Below are positions 37,528 to 46,350 of a stretch of 64,000 bases of DNA, one piece after another. Origin of the DNA: Enterococcus crotali (GTDB taxonomy: Bacteria; Bacillota; Bacilli; Lactobacillales; Enterococcaceae); assembly GCF_000633635.1 (NCBI RefSeq), contig NZ_AYPQ01000006.1, forward strand, positions 141,458 through 205,457, given 5' to 3'. The number at the start of each line of letters is the position of its first letter. The stretch's first letter is position 1. The notes under the pieces were generated by a model that had not been told where the DNA came from, ran no database searches, and worked only from the letters and a program-made list of their open reading frames with translations. The position numbers and the translations under genes are program-made.

Positions 37528-38220
37528 ATGAAAACCATCGGATTATTAGGCGGAATGAGTTGGGAAAGTTCCGCTGATTACTACAGATTGATCAATGAAA
37601 CTATCAAAGCTGAATTAGGTGGATTGCATTCTGCAAAATGTATTTTATTTAGCGTTGATTTTCAAGAAATCGAAAGATATCAATTTTCAAATCAATGGGA
37701 TAAAAGTGCTGAACTTTTAGCAGAAGCTTGTCTTTCTTTAGAAAAAGCAGGTGCAGATTATATCGTTATTTGCACAAATACCATGCACAAAGTTGCAGAA
37801 GCCATTCAACAAAAAATCAGCATTCCAATTCTCCATATTGCCAAAGTGACTGCCACAGAACTAAATCATCATAAAATAAAAAAGGTTGGTTTACTAGGAA
37901 CAAAATTTACAATGGAGGAACACTTTTACAAGCAAGTGATTGAAGACCATGAAATTGATGTCCTCATTCCAGAACAAGCAGATCGTGAACGAATCAGCAA
38001 AATCATCTACGAAGAGTTATGTTTGGGAAAAACAACAGATATCTCCAAACAATTTTATTTAGAGGTGATCAATCAATTAAGTCAAAGAGGAGCCGAAGGT
38101 GTTATTTTAGGTTGTACGGAGATCGGTATGCTAGTCGCTCAAAGCGATACTGCCGTTCCACTTTTTGATACCACTAAAATCCATGCTGTTCAAGCAGCAC
38201 TGAATTCTTTGGAAAAATAA
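37528..38220 (+). CDS. Aspartate/glutamate racemase family protein
   Basis: A 230-residue cofactor-independent racemase of the Asp/Glu/hydantoin fold. The two catalytic cysteines are visible in CTNTMH (about 83) and GCTEI (about 193). The start IGLLGGMSWESSADYYRLIN is typical of the aspartate racemase branch. GGGAGG stands before the ATG. The likely product is D-aspartate, used in enterococcal-type peptidoglycan cross-bridges in some species, but the substrate is not proved by sequence. Confidence 0.88.
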   Translation: MKTIGLLGGMSWESSADYYRLINETIKAELGGLHSAKCILFSVDFQEIERYQFSNQWDKSAELLAEACLSLEKAGADYIVICTNTMHKVAEAIQQKISIPILHIAKVTATELNHHKIKKVGLLGTKFTMEEHFYKQVIEDHEIDVLIPEQADRERISKIIYEELCLGKTTDISKQFYLEVINQLSQRGAEGVILGCTEIGMLVAQSDTAVPLFDTTKIHAVQAALNSLEK

Positions 38221-38228
38221 GTAAAAAG

Positions 38229-38318
38229 AGCCCAAGATAAAAACTAAAAATAAGTTTTTGTTTCGGGCTCTAAATTCGAATAAACGGTGGGAGCAGAAGC
38301 AACTTCTTCGTCCCACCA
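38229..38318. repeat. Double hairpin, partial copy 3 of the dispersed repeat; terminator of the racemase gene
   Basis: GAGCCC (38229-38234) pairs with GGGCTC (38265-38270) around an AAAACT/AGTTTT inner stem. A second hairpin, GGTGGGA (38286-38292) with TCCCACC (38311-38317), follows. The joining sequence GAATAAACGGTGGGAGCAG is shared with the other copies. Confidence 0.7.
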
Positions 38319-38332
38319 CCTTCTGTTTAAGC

Positions 38333-39178
38333 TTACAAAAAGAAATCTTTCAATAATTGAATGACTTTCTGATTTTCAACTAGTTTACTATGACTCGTAT
38401 TTTCTCCTTGAATCAGTATTTCTTGATAATCAGCTACTTGCTCCTGATAAATGTACCTTCCAGCAAAAACACTTTGTACAGGAACAGTATTATCCGATGC
38501 CGTGTCATCAACTTCTCCAGCAATATTTAACATTTCGACCGTATCAGGAATATTTTCTAGATTCGTTAAATAACCTTTGAGCAATTCGCTAGTTTCTTTT
38601 GGCTGTGTAAATGATGTCACGGCGTCATTATATTTTTTTGATGTATCATTATATGGCGTTCCTAGCGTTATCAATTTAGTTAATTTAGGATCATCAGGTT
38701 GCTGAAATTCTTCCAGATAAGAAGTAATCACTAATCCGCCATTGGAATGACCTAGATAATTGTATGTTTCAAATGAATACTTTTTTTGAATATAGCTTAA
38801 TGCTAGTTGATACCAGTTCCCTTGAAGGGGCAATGTTTCATCACTACTGTCTTCAAACGCAATCACGATCATAGGGTGTTCAGCTGAACTGGATAGCTTC
38901 CCTTTTGAAGAGACCGTTCCGTCTGTTGCTACAGTAACTTTTAGCACATCCGCTTTTGGATCTAACGTTTTGATCAAGCCATTGAATCGACTGACTGTTC
39001 CATTAGTACCTGGAACAAAAATCGTTGGCGTTTGAATTGCCACAGGTTCACTTGTTGGTGTAAATTTTTCGGCGAATGCCGTTAAGCCTTTTTGAAATAA
39101 AAGAAAAAACACTAGAACAACACCTACAATCAAAAGTATTTTTGGAAGTTTTCTTTTTATGTTTTTAGTATTATTCAT
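38333..39178 (-). CDS. DUF915 alpha/beta-hydrolase with N-terminal membrane segment
   Basis: A 281-residue hydrolase, paralogous to 23024-23890. A membrane or signal segment (about 11-32, ILLIVGVVLVFFLLF) is followed by FVPGTNGTVSRFNGL, the nucleophile elbow GHSNGG (about 142-147), and late acid/His segments DNTVPVQS and NTSHSKLVEN. It has no lipobox cysteine, unlike its paralogue. It probably acts on an extracellular ester; the substrate is unknown. Confidence 0.86.
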   Translation of the reverse strand: MNNTKNIKRKLPKILLIVGVVLVFFLLFQKGLTAFAEKFTPTSEPVAIQTPTIFVPGTNGTVSRFNGLIKTLDPKADVLKVTVATDGTVSSKGKLSSSAEHPMIVIAFEDSSDETLPLQGNWYQLALSYIQKKYSFETYNYLGHSNGGLVITSYLEEFQQPDDPKLTKLITLGTPYNDTSKKYNDAVTSFTQPKETSELLKGYLTNLENIPDTVEMLNIAGEVDDTASDNTVPVQSVFAGRYIYQEQVADYQEILIQGENTSHSKLVENQKVIQLLKDFFL

Positions 39179-39261
39179 GACGTTTCCCTCCTCTTATAAG
39201 GAAAGTGTACGCCTTGAAACTTAAACCAAAATTAAACACAAAGCAAAGAGAACAATTTTGC

Positions 39262-39888
39262 TTAGGAGATTAAAAACGTTTCATCCATCTTCTTATCTTT
39301 GTTAAAATGCTTGCCATGAACATCGATTGCTGCATGCCATTCTTTACATATATCATGCGGAATTCCTTCGGTCAAATGAATAAAATCTTTCCGCATTTCT
39401 TCGTAGGTCTTATATGGACCAAAACCTAAACGATTAAATAGTCGAATCGCATATTGATCCGCAATAAATACGTTTCGTTCAAAAATATAAAGCAGCATCG
39501 CATCCGCTGTTTCTGAACCGACGCCTTTGATCGTCAACAGCTCTTTTCTAAGTTCCTCAGTCGAGTAACCTCGAAATTTATCAAAATCACTATCATGTGA
39601 AATAAACCAACTGATCAACTCTTTGATGTAATTACTTTTCTGCTTGAAAAAACCAGCTGGTCGAATCAATTCTTGCAGAGTTTCCATTTCAATTTCTTGA
39701 AGGCTTTCCACTGTTAAATACGGCTCTAGATTTCCTAATGCTTTATGCGCATTTTTTTCAGTTGTTTGCTGGATCAATATCATCGATACCCAATCTGAAA
39801 TACGATTTTCATCTTCCCACCAATATTGGAAACCATAATGTGTGACTAAATTGTTTAGCACTTGAAGTTTCTCCTTATCTGTTTTCAT
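39262..39888 (-). CDS. HhH-GPD DNA glycosylase, endonuclease III-like without iron-sulfur cluster
   Basis: A 208-residue base-excision protein. The helix-hairpin-helix LLTIKGVGSETADAMLLY (about 118-134) and catalytic-type Asp in FIADQYAIRLF (about 143) are visible. The C-terminus lacks the four-cysteine cluster of Nth and MutY. This resembles the MagIII/3-methyladenine glycosylase branch, so it may remove alkylated bases. The lesion removed is not determined by the sequence. Confidence 0.85.
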   Translation of the reverse strand: MKTDKEKLQVLNNLVTHYGFQYWWEDENRISDWVSMILIQQTTEKNAHKALGNLEPYLTVESLQEIEMETLQELIRPAGFFKQKSNYIKELISWFISHDSDFDKFRGYSTEELRKELLTIKGVGSETADAMLLYIFERNVFIADQYAIRLFNRLGFGPYKTYEEMRKDFIHLTEGIPHDICKEWHAAIDVHGKHFNKDKKMDETFLIS

Positions 39889-39969
39889 TTTGATTCACTC
39901 CTTTGTCTGTTATTACATAGAAAAAACTCAGATCAAAATAATTAAATCCTGACCCAAGTCGCATAATAG

Positions 39970-40650
39970 TTATTCAGTTATTTCTCTTTCTTTAGTGATC
40001 ATGATCACGCCATCACCTAATGGCAATAAGGTTGAAGTCAAATCTGGATGGGTCATGACTGTATCTAAGAATTGATTCAACTTTCTATGGATCGTTCTTT
40101 GACTACGTGGAATTTCTTCAATTGGGTCTAAAATCGTTCCTGCTTGGAAAACATCGTCTACCATCAGCACGCCGCCAACACGTAATAAGCGTAAACACTC
40201 CGGTAAAAATTCAATATATTTGGATTTCGCACTGTCCATGAATATAAAGTCATAAGGACCTGTTAACGTGGGTAAAACTTCTGCCGCTTGTCCTTCTAAT
40301 AAGGTCACTTTATCTGTCAATCCTAATCGTTCATACGTTACTTTCGCTTTTCTGATCATAACATCAAATCGATCGATGGTCGTGACATGTCCGTCTTCTC
40401 CAACATATTGGGCCATCAAGCTAGAAGAAAATCCAATTGCTGTTCCAATTTCTAAAATATTCTTGGGTTTGATTTGATCTAAGAAAAATTGTAAAAATAC
40501 AACTGTTTCATGAGGAATGATCGGTACTCCTGCCTCGTGTGCTTCTTCTTCTATTACGCCAAGTTCTCCTTGGATTTTTCTTTGTTTATTACGCATAAAA
40601 TCAACGAGTTCTTGTTTCACAACTGGTCGATGCATCATTTCGTTTCGCAT
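39970..40650 (-). CDS. O-methyltransferase, TrmR/YrrM-like
   Basis: A 226-residue class I SAM methyltransferase of the O-methyltransferase-3 family. The SAM motif is ILEIGTAIGFSSSLMA; metal-binding-type acids occur in DFIFMDSAKSKY and MVDDVF. It closely resembles Bacillus YrrM/TrmR, which methylates 5-hydroxyuridine in tRNA; similarity to catechol-type methyltransferases is more distant. AAAAGGAG stands eight bases before the ATG at 40650. Confidence 0.85.
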   Translation of the reverse strand: MRNEMMHRPVVKQELVDFMRNKQRKIQGELGVIEEEAHEAGVPIIPHETVVFLQFFLDQIKPKNILEIGTAIGFSSSLMAQYVGEDGHVTTIDRFDVMIRKAKVTYERLGLTDKVTLLEGQAAEVLPTLTGPYDFIFMDSAKSKYIEFLPECLRLLRVGGVLMVDDVFQAGTILDPIEEIPRSQRTIHRKLNQFLDTVMTHPDLTSTLLPLGDGVIMITKEREITE

Positions 40651-40784
40651 ATTATCGCTCCTTTTCGCTTCTTTATTATACGAAGAGAAGGATATGATGT
40701 CAAAAAAATAATTTTAAGCGTTGCTTACTAAATTTATTTATTCTTTACTGATTTTTTTAGCGATTCGTTCGTTCATTTTTCTTT

Positions 40785-41099
40785 TTAGTTCATTAATTCT
40801 TGTTTTGGCTTGCATTTCATGTAGTGTATTTTCTGCAAAAGAGCCACATCTTCACCAACTAATTGTAAGACAGGTATGTTATTTGCAGCTCCTTCTTCAA
40901 AAAAATCTAGTAATTCCAGCATTGGAGGTCGCATATCCATGCCATCGCCTGCAGTAAATTCCCATAAAAATTTTTGTACTTCTTTATACACGATTTGATA
41001 GTCTGTAGGTAATTTCTTCAAACGTGCCATTTGTTTATTATATTCTACCTTGTCTGCATGAACTTGTTTAAAATAATTGACGACATTTTTATTTTTCAT
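40785..41099 (-). CDS. DUF1048 family protein
   Basis: A 104-residue helical protein with the DUF1048 features DYQIVYKEVQKFLWEF and MLELLDFFEEGAANN. The family is usually encoded beside PadR-type repressors, as here, where the start overlaps the padR-like stop by 11 bp. It has no signal or membrane segment, and its function is not known. Coupled translation suggests that it works with, or is the target of, the regulator. Confidence 0.8.
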   Translation of the reverse strand: MKNKNVVNYFKQVHADKVEYNKQMARLKKLPTDYQIVYKEVQKFLWEFTAGDGMDMRPPMLELLDFFEEGAANNIPVLQLVGEDVALLQKIHYMKCKPKQELMN

Positions 41100-41424
41100 C
41101 CTCTTTTTCCTCCTTTAATCTTTCGATTTGTCCTGAAATAAAGGTCCAGCGTTGCCAAAATAATGCGAGTTCTTTTTGCCCGGCATCATTTAAGGAATAA
41201 AATTTACGCATTGGTCCGACAGCGGATTTTTTCTTTGTAACTGTGACCAAGTTCTTTTTTTCTAAACGTAAGAGAATTGTATAAACCGTTCCTTCAACGA
41301 TATCTTCAAATCCGTACGCTTGTAAATTATTCGTTATTTCATAGCCATATGTTTCATGTCGCTTGATAATTTCCAAAATAACGCCTTCTAGAACGCCCTT
41401 AAGCATTTCCGTTGTTCCGTTCAT
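41089..41424 (-). CDS. PadR family transcriptional regulator
   Basis: A 111-residue winged-helix repressor. The segment LKGVLEGVILEIIKRHETYGYEI followed by VEGTVYTILLRLEKKNLV is the PadR DNA-binding fold, and the C-terminal helix would mediate dimer formation. The ATG at 41424 has AGGAG at a good distance; the frame opening at 41466 would add 14 non-conserved residues. It overlaps the DUF1048 gene. Palindromic DNA at 41477-41535 is a likely autoregulatory operator. Confidence 0.88.
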   Translation of the reverse strand: MNGTTEMLKGVLEGVILEIIKRHETYGYEITNNLQAYGFEDIVEGTVYTILLRLEKKNLVTVTKKKSAVGPMRKFYSLNDAGQKELALFWQRWTFISGQIERLKEEKEDEK

Positions 41425-41476
41425 AACGTCCATCTCCTGTTCTTTCTTGAGATACTTGAGGTTCATATTATTCCTA

Positions 41477-41533
41477 ACTACTTAGTATTATTAAGTACAG
41501 GTATATAGTATAACTTAGTAGAAGAGTTGTCAA
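41477..41533 (-). promoter_or_regulatory. padR promoter and likely operator
   Basis: On the minus strand TTGACA (41533-41528) and TACTAT (41510-41505) are 17 bp apart. The palindrome TACTTAGTATTATTAAGTA covers 41479-41497, just after the -10, and related TACTTAGTA-type half sites recur upstream. PadR dimers bind such sites; this is inference. Confidence 0.6.
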
Positions 41534-41573
41534 CTACTTTGTTTTACTGAGTAGTTGATTATGGCATAAAAAA

Positions 41574-41613
41574 AGCCTGTAGTAAAACTATTTTCTAGTT
41601 TTACTACAGGCTC
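41574..41613. terminator. Bidirectional terminator
   Basis: A 17-bp perfect stem (41574-41590 with 41596-41612) with a five-base loop. On the minus strand it is followed by a run of T, ending the MBL-lplA transcript. Confidence 0.88.
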
Positions 41614-41625
41614 TTTGTTACCTAC

Positions 41626-42639
41626 TTAATAAAGCAAACCAACTAAATCTTCTTTTTCAATATTACCAAAATATTTTTTAAGATCGATTTTATCTACAGC
41701 TGCTTCGATTGCTGATTTTTCATATTTTGTGCCAGTCAAGATTTCTTCTACATCTTTGATTTCACCTAATCCAAAGAAATCACCAAAGATTTTGATTTCT
41801 TTGATTTCGCCATCCTCCACATTCATCTGAGCATCAATGGAACCGATTGGGAAACGTTGATGACGTTCTAAGTTAAAGGCCGGGGATTTACCATAATTCC
41901 AATCCCAATTACGATAATACTCGTCCGAGATCTTGTTGATTTTTTCCCAGTCTTCATCTGTTAATTCATAGGTTTTAACTTGATCAACAGAATCAACACC
42001 AAAGATCTTCAATAAGATATCTTCACGAAATTCTTCTGTCGTCATATCTTGTTTATCAGCGGATAAGAACGGTTTGATATTCGTCACTCGTGAACGAACT
42101 GATTTGATACCTTTAGATTCGATTTTATCTTTGCGGACTTTTAAGGTGTTGACTACTTCATTGATATCACTATCAAACATCAAGGTCCCGTGAGCAAACA
42201 TTCTTCCTGCGGTGGCATACATCGCATTTCCAGAAAATTTCATCCCGTCGATGACTAAATCGTTACGACCTTTTAATTCAGCACCAGAAACGCCTAGCTC
42301 GTGCAGCGCTTGAACGATTGGTTGTGTTACTTTCGCAAAATCACGGAAAGAATTACCATCATCTGGCATGATAAAACTAAAGTTCAAATTTCCATGATCA
42401 TGATACACTGCTCCGCCTCCACTTAAGCGACGGACTACATGAATTCCATGTTCATCGACATATTCTTTGTTGATCTCTTCGATTGTATTTTGGTTACGTC
42501 CGATAATAATCGATGGATCATTGATGTAAAACAAAAGAATCGGTTCATCTAAGGGTTTTTCTTTTAATAAATATGTTTCGATTGCCAAGTTGATCCTAGG
42601 GTCATTGTTTTCATTTGGTACAAAAATCACGTTCACCAC
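41626..42639 (-). CDS. lplA: Lipoate--protein ligase
   Basis: A 337-residue ligase that attaches lipoate to E2 and H proteins through lipoyl-AMP. The motif RRLSGGGAVYHDHGNLNFSF (about 75-94) and the lysine in VIDGMKFSGNAM mark the catalytic domain; the C-terminal accessory domain is present. The gene is four bases after an MBL-fold hydrolase and likely co-transcribed with it. It allows use of scavenged lipoate for pyruvate dehydrogenase. Confidence 0.93.
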   Translation of the reverse strand: MVNVIFVPNENNDPRINLAIETYLLKEKPLDEPILLFYINDPSIIIGRNQNTIEEINKEYVDEHGIHVVRRLSGGGAVYHDHGNLNFSFIMPDDGNSFRDFAKVTQPIVQALHELGVSGAELKGRNDLVIDGMKFSGNAMYATAGRMFAHGTLMFDSDINEVVNTLKVRKDKIESKGIKSVRSRVTNIKPFLSADKQDMTTEEFREDILLKIFGVDSVDQVKTYELTDEDWEKINKISDEYYRNWDWNYGKSPAFNLERHQRFPIGSIDAQMNVEDGEIKEIKIFGDFFGLGEIKDVEEILTGTKYEKSAIEAAVDKIDLKKYFGNIEKEDLVGLLY

Positions 42640-42642
42640 TCC

Positions 42643-43383
42643 TTAAATTTCAATAACTAAATTTCTCTTTGCTAAACTAACGGACACTTGATTGCCAGCA
42701 GCTTTTTCAGCTTGTTTTTTTAGTTCTTCTAATGAGCCATGTTGAGGTAAATGAGTTAAAATCAGCCTTTTGACGTTGGCTTCTTTAGCGATCTCCCCTG
42801 ATTCTTTTGACGTAAAATGAGCATGATGCTTTTCATTTCCTTCAAATAGATACGTATCAGCCAAAAAGACATCGGCATCATTCGCAAAATCAACAAAGCT
42901 TTCTAAGTAACCAGAGTCACCAGTGAAAACAAACACTTTTCCCGTCTTTTCTTCTACAAAACGCATCGCATAACAAGGTACAGGATGGATTGTTTTCATA
43001 AATGTGACAAGAAACGGACCCAGTTTTAATTCTTCTGCTTCAAAATAAGGAACGGCTTTCGACACTCCAGGCATATTCAATGCTTCAAAGTGAACCGCAT
43101 CATCTGTATGTCCATAAATCGGCAAAATAGGTGTTGGTTCTATTACTGGGTATAATTGACGATAATACTGCAGCACACCAAGATCTGCGATATGATCATA
43201 ATGATAATGGGACAAAATCACAGCATCTAACGCTAACGGATCAAGATGCTCTTCTAAATTGACTAAGGTTGTACTGCCAGCATCTAACAATAGCTTAAAA
43301 TCATCCGATTCTAGCAGATAAGAACTGGTTCCTTCGCCTTTATAAGGGTAAGCACCTAAACAGCCTAAAACGGTTATTTTCAA
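42643..43383 (-). CDS. MBL-fold metal-dependent hydrolase
   Basis: A 246-residue metallo-beta-lactamase-fold protein. The metal motif is SHYHYDHIADL (HxHxDH type, about 58-68); further ligands lie in HPVPCYAM, FTGDSGY and the late THLPQH. It resembles the YhfI/RNase Z-like subgroup of unknown substrate. It is upstream of lplA in a tight two-gene unit. Confidence 0.85.
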   Translation of the reverse strand: MKITVLGCLGAYPYKGEGTSSYLLESDDFKLLLDAGSTTLVNLEEHLDPLALDAVILSHYHYDHIADLGVLQYYRQLYPVIEPTPILPIYGHTDDAVHFEALNMPGVSKAVPYFEAEELKLGPFLVTFMKTIHPVPCYAMRFVEEKTGKVFVFTGDSGYLESFVDFANDADVFLADTYLFEGNEKHHAHFTSKESGEIAKEANVKRLILTHLPQHGSLEELKKQAEKAAGNQVSVSLAKRNLVIEI

Positions 43384-43522
43384 CTTCCTCGACCTCCTTG
43401 ATTAGTCTTCACTTAATGGTAACACAAAAAAGGAACATGGAGACAGTTATTTGTATTTTGACACTAAAATTTGCTCATAGATTATCTCACGTTACTATTT
43501 TTCAATGATTGATGATATACAC

Positions 43523-43558
43523 TAAAAAACAGAACAAATCTAATAAAAGACTGTTCTG
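43523..43558 (-). terminator. Terminator after the DUF975 gene
   Basis: CAGAACA (43530-43536) pairs with TGTTCTG (43552-43558), and on the minus strand it is followed by a run of six T. Confidence 0.7.
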
Positions 43559-43570
43559 CTCTTCTCCATT

Positions 43571-44368
43571 TTAAACAACGACTGCTGGTGCCCCTTTTTC
43601 TTCACGCGCTGTATCATAAAAACTTGCTATAGCAACATCATGATAAGGAATCACCCATAACAACCCAATTCCGAAAACCAAAGTACCGATGATAAACCAA
43701 CCGATAAATGAAAGTTGTAGAAGTAGATATTGACCAAAACGACCGTTCATCAAGAACAAAGCATATTTTAGAGCATCTCCTACTGATAATTTGGGATCAT
43801 CAAGCTTCACCCAAACAGCAAATTGGAACACACCGCTGACAAAAACACCAACTAAAATCATTAAAAAGCCAAAAATTAGTAACAATAGCGCTAAAAAGAG
43901 ATCTCCACCCATTTCACTTTGGAAACGATCAACTGAAACAGTATTAAACATTAATCCAAAATACATCGTTACTCCGTATGATAAAAGGACTGGTAACAAC
44001 ACAATTAGATCCAATACTAATTCAACAATGTATTGGATAAGATTGATAAATAACATCGGAACATAAAATTTCCCTTGAAAAATCGTTGTTAACATTCCTG
44101 CTTCAACTCTTTTACCACGAAGTACTTGTAGCGCACAATAATAAGTACCATAAGTGATTGCAAAAAAGAGAAAGTTATTTAGTAAAAAGGACATAACATT
44201 ACTTCCAGCACCCTCTTTCGGTAAATTGGCAATATTACCAACCACTGAAGCAATGATCAAACGGGTAAAGACAGCTAAAAAGGTAATCCACGCCATTGTT
44301 CCCCATTGATTTTTTAATGATATTCGAGCTTGTTCTCGATGCTTTCCATTTGTAACTTGACTTTTCAT
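43571..44368 (-). CDS. DUF975 family membrane protein
   Basis: A 265-residue integral membrane protein with about six hydrophobic segments and an N-terminal cytosolic RISLKNQWGTMAWITFL, typical of DUF975. The function is unknown. It lies 20 bp downstream of the M42 peptidase and probably shares its transcript. AAAGGAG is well placed before the ATG at 44368. Confidence 0.82.
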   Translation of the reverse strand: MKSQVTNGKHREQARISLKNQWGTMAWITFLAVFTRLIIASVVGNIANLPKEGAGSNVMSFLLNNFLFFAITYGTYYCALQVLRGKRVEAGMLTTIFQGKFYVPMLFINLIQYIVELVLDLIVLLPVLLSYGVTMYFGLMFNTVSVDRFQSEMGGDLFLALLLLIFGFLMILVGVFVSGVFQFAVWVKLDDPKLSVGDALKYALFLMNGRFGQYLLLQLSFIGWFIIGTLVFGIGLLWVIPYHDVAIASFYDTAREEKGAPAVVV

Positions 44369-44388
44369 TTACAATTTCTCCTTTAAGT

Positions 44389-45471
44389 TTAATAACTGCG
44401 AAGCTTTTCTACTGTTTCTTGGTCTAATCGCTTCACAACTTCTGTCACTAATTTGACAGTGTTTAAATAATCATCTTCATGGATCATGGATGTGTGAGAA
44501 TGTAAATAACGAACTGGAACTGTAATAGCTAATGATGGTACACCATTTCTAGTTAGATGCATTCTGCCAGCGTCCGTTCCACCACCTGTGATTACTGTAT
44601 ATTGGAAAGGAATATTATTTTCTTCCGCCACTTGGATCACAAAATCACGTAATTTTTTGTGCGGAATCATCGACGCATCGAAAATCAAGATCTGTGGCCC
44701 CTTACCTAATTCAGAATCAGCCTCTTTAGGCGTCATACCTGGCGTATCTCCTGCTGTGCCAGTATCAAGTGCAAAGGCAATATCTGGATCAACTAAATGT
44801 GTACTTGTCTGTGCACCACGCAAGCCAACTTCTTCTTGGACATCGCTTCCGGCAAACAAAATATTTGGATGTCCCTCAGCTGCTAAGTTTTCCAAAACTC
44901 TTAAAGACACAGCTGTTCCAATGCGATTATCCCAAGCTTTTGCCAACATAAACTTAGTATCATTCATCCGGCGGTATTCAATATAAGGCGTGATCATGTC
45001 ACCTGGCTTAATGCCCCATTCCGCTACTTGTTTCTCACTTGATGCACCAATATCAATAAACATATCGGCCACATCGTATGGTTGCTTTCTAGCTTCTGCC
45101 GTTAAAACATGTGGTGGTTTTGAACCAATCACACCATGAAATAAATCCCCTTTACTTGTTTTGATTTGAACTTGCTGCGCTAGCATGACTTGTCCCCACC
45201 AGCCGCCAAGTGTTTGAAATTTAATAAACCCTTTTTCTGTGATTTGCGTCACCATAAAACCAACTTCATCTAAATGCCCTGAGAAGAAAATTTTTGGCCC
45301 TTCTTTATCACCAACACGCTTAGCGATGATACTGCCTAACCCGTCGTACATGATCTTATCTGCAAAAGGTGCTGCATATTTTTTGAATATCTCTCTGACT
45401 TCCCCCTCATTGCCGGGTACTCCCTTAGCATTGGTTAAGTCTATTAATAAACGTTCTTCTTTTTGATCCAA
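44389..45471 (-). CDS. M42 family metallo-aminopeptidase (glutamyl aminopeptidase type)
   Basis: A 360-residue cytosolic aminopeptidase of the PepA/FrvX type. Metal-binding segments are [31 protein letters not shown] and the late [14 protein letters not shown]. It trims N-terminal residues from peptides. The frame is open to 45561, but AGGAGGG stands at the right distance before a TTG at 45471 that gives MDQKEERLL, the normal family N-terminus. The upstream 90 bases are part of the repeat-bearing DNA. Confidence 0.9.
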   Translation of the reverse strand: MDQKEERLLIDLTNAKGVPGNEGEVREIFKKYAAPFADKIMYDGLGSIIAKRVGDKEGPKIFFSGHLDEVGFMVTQITEKGFIKFQTLGGWWGQVMLAQQVQIKTSKGDLFHGVIGSKPPHVLTAEARKQPYDVADMFIDIGASSEKQVAEWGIKPGDMITPYIEYRRMNDTKFMLAKAWDNRIGTAVSLRVLENLAAEGHPNILFAGSDVQEEVGLRGAQTSTHLVDPDIAFALDTGTAGDTPGMTPKEADSELGKGPQILIFDASMIPHKKLRDFVIQVAEENNIPFQYTVITGGGTDAGRMHLTRNGVPSLAITVPVRYLHSHTSMIHEDDYLNTVKLVTEVVKRLDQETVEKLRSY

Positions 45472-45490
45472 AATATTCCCTCCTAAATTT

Positions 45491-46203
45491 AAAAGCTGAA
45501 AGAGCTCGTTTAGCTCCGAAAGAAAAATAGGAAAATAGAAGAGTGGCGCTATTTGCCACAATTCTAGTTTATCTTTTTTCCGAGGAGCTAGCTCTTGAAG
45601 CTAGACAATAATAAAAGCTGAAAGAGCTCATTTAGCCTTGACAGGAAAATAGGAAAAATTGACTGAGGTGCTTCTTACCTCATTCCATTTTTATCTTTTT
45701 ACCGAAAGGCTAGCTCTTAAAGCTAGACAATAATTAAAAGCTGAAAGAGCTCGCTTAGCTCCGAAAGAAAAATAGGAAAATAGAAGAGTGGCGCTATTTG
45801 CCACAATTCTAGTTTATCTTTTTTCCGAGGAGCTAGCTCTTGAAGCTAGACAATAATAAAAGCTGAAAGAGCTCATTTAGCCTTGACAGGAAAATAGAAA
45901 AAATTGACTGAGGTGCTTTTTGCCTCATTCCATTTTTATCTTTTTACCGAAAGGCTAGCTCTTGAAGCTAGACAATAATAAAGGCTGAAAGAGCTCATTT
46001 AGCTCCAAAAGAAAAATAGGAAAATAGAAGAGTGGCGCTATTTGCCACAATTCTAGTTTATCTTTTTACCGAGGAGCTAGCTCTTGAAGCTAGACAATAA
46101 TTAAAAGCTGAAAGAGCTCATTTAGCTCCGAAAGAAAAATAGGAAAATAGGAAAGTGGCGTTATTTGCCACAATTCTAGTTTATCTTTTTACCGAAGCTA
46201 GCC
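45491..46203. repeat. Array of six structured repeats of about 122 bp (types A-B-A-B-A-A)
   Basis: Units start at 45491, 45613, 45736, 45858, 45980 and 46103; the last is truncated. Each begins AAAAGCTGAAAGAGCT and ends with GCTAGACAATAAT. Type A pairs TAGCTCC with GGAGCTA; type B pairs TAGCCTT with AAGGCTA. The inner hairpin is GTGGC/GCCAC in A and GAGGT/ACCTC in B, with a GU variant (GAGGT/GCCTC) in the fourth unit. Both arms have changed together, so a folded form is conserved. Units 1-2 and 3-4 are a near-identical 245-bp duplication. No coding frame is conserved. This fills the gap between the peptidase and the large LPxTG gene. Confidence 0.9.
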
Positions 46204-46289
46204 AATTAAGTAACTAAATTATCATTAATCGTATTATATCACTTCTTAACGCTGTTGAAAAATCAACTGTATACTAAAACATACAAAAC

Positions 46290-46336
46290 AAAAAGTGATA
46301 GAAGGCCCATCAAATGAGCTTTTTCTATCACTTTTT
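46290..46336 (-). terminator. Terminator of the large LPxTG gene
   Basis: A 14-bp stem (AAAAAGTGATAGAA at 46290-46303 with its complement at 46323-46336), just after the stop codon on the minus strand. Confidence 0.8.
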
Positions 46337-46350
46337 CATTTTTTAAGAAG

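Noticed and set aside
40510-40957. Three frames on the + strand
   Set aside because: They lie opposite the O-methyltransferase and DUF1048 genes, have low-complexity Phe/Leu/Ser content and no Shine-Dalgarno.
45491-46203. Reading the six-unit array as a second CRISPR array
   Set aside because: The whole unit of about 122 bp is repeated, with no unique spacers between copies.
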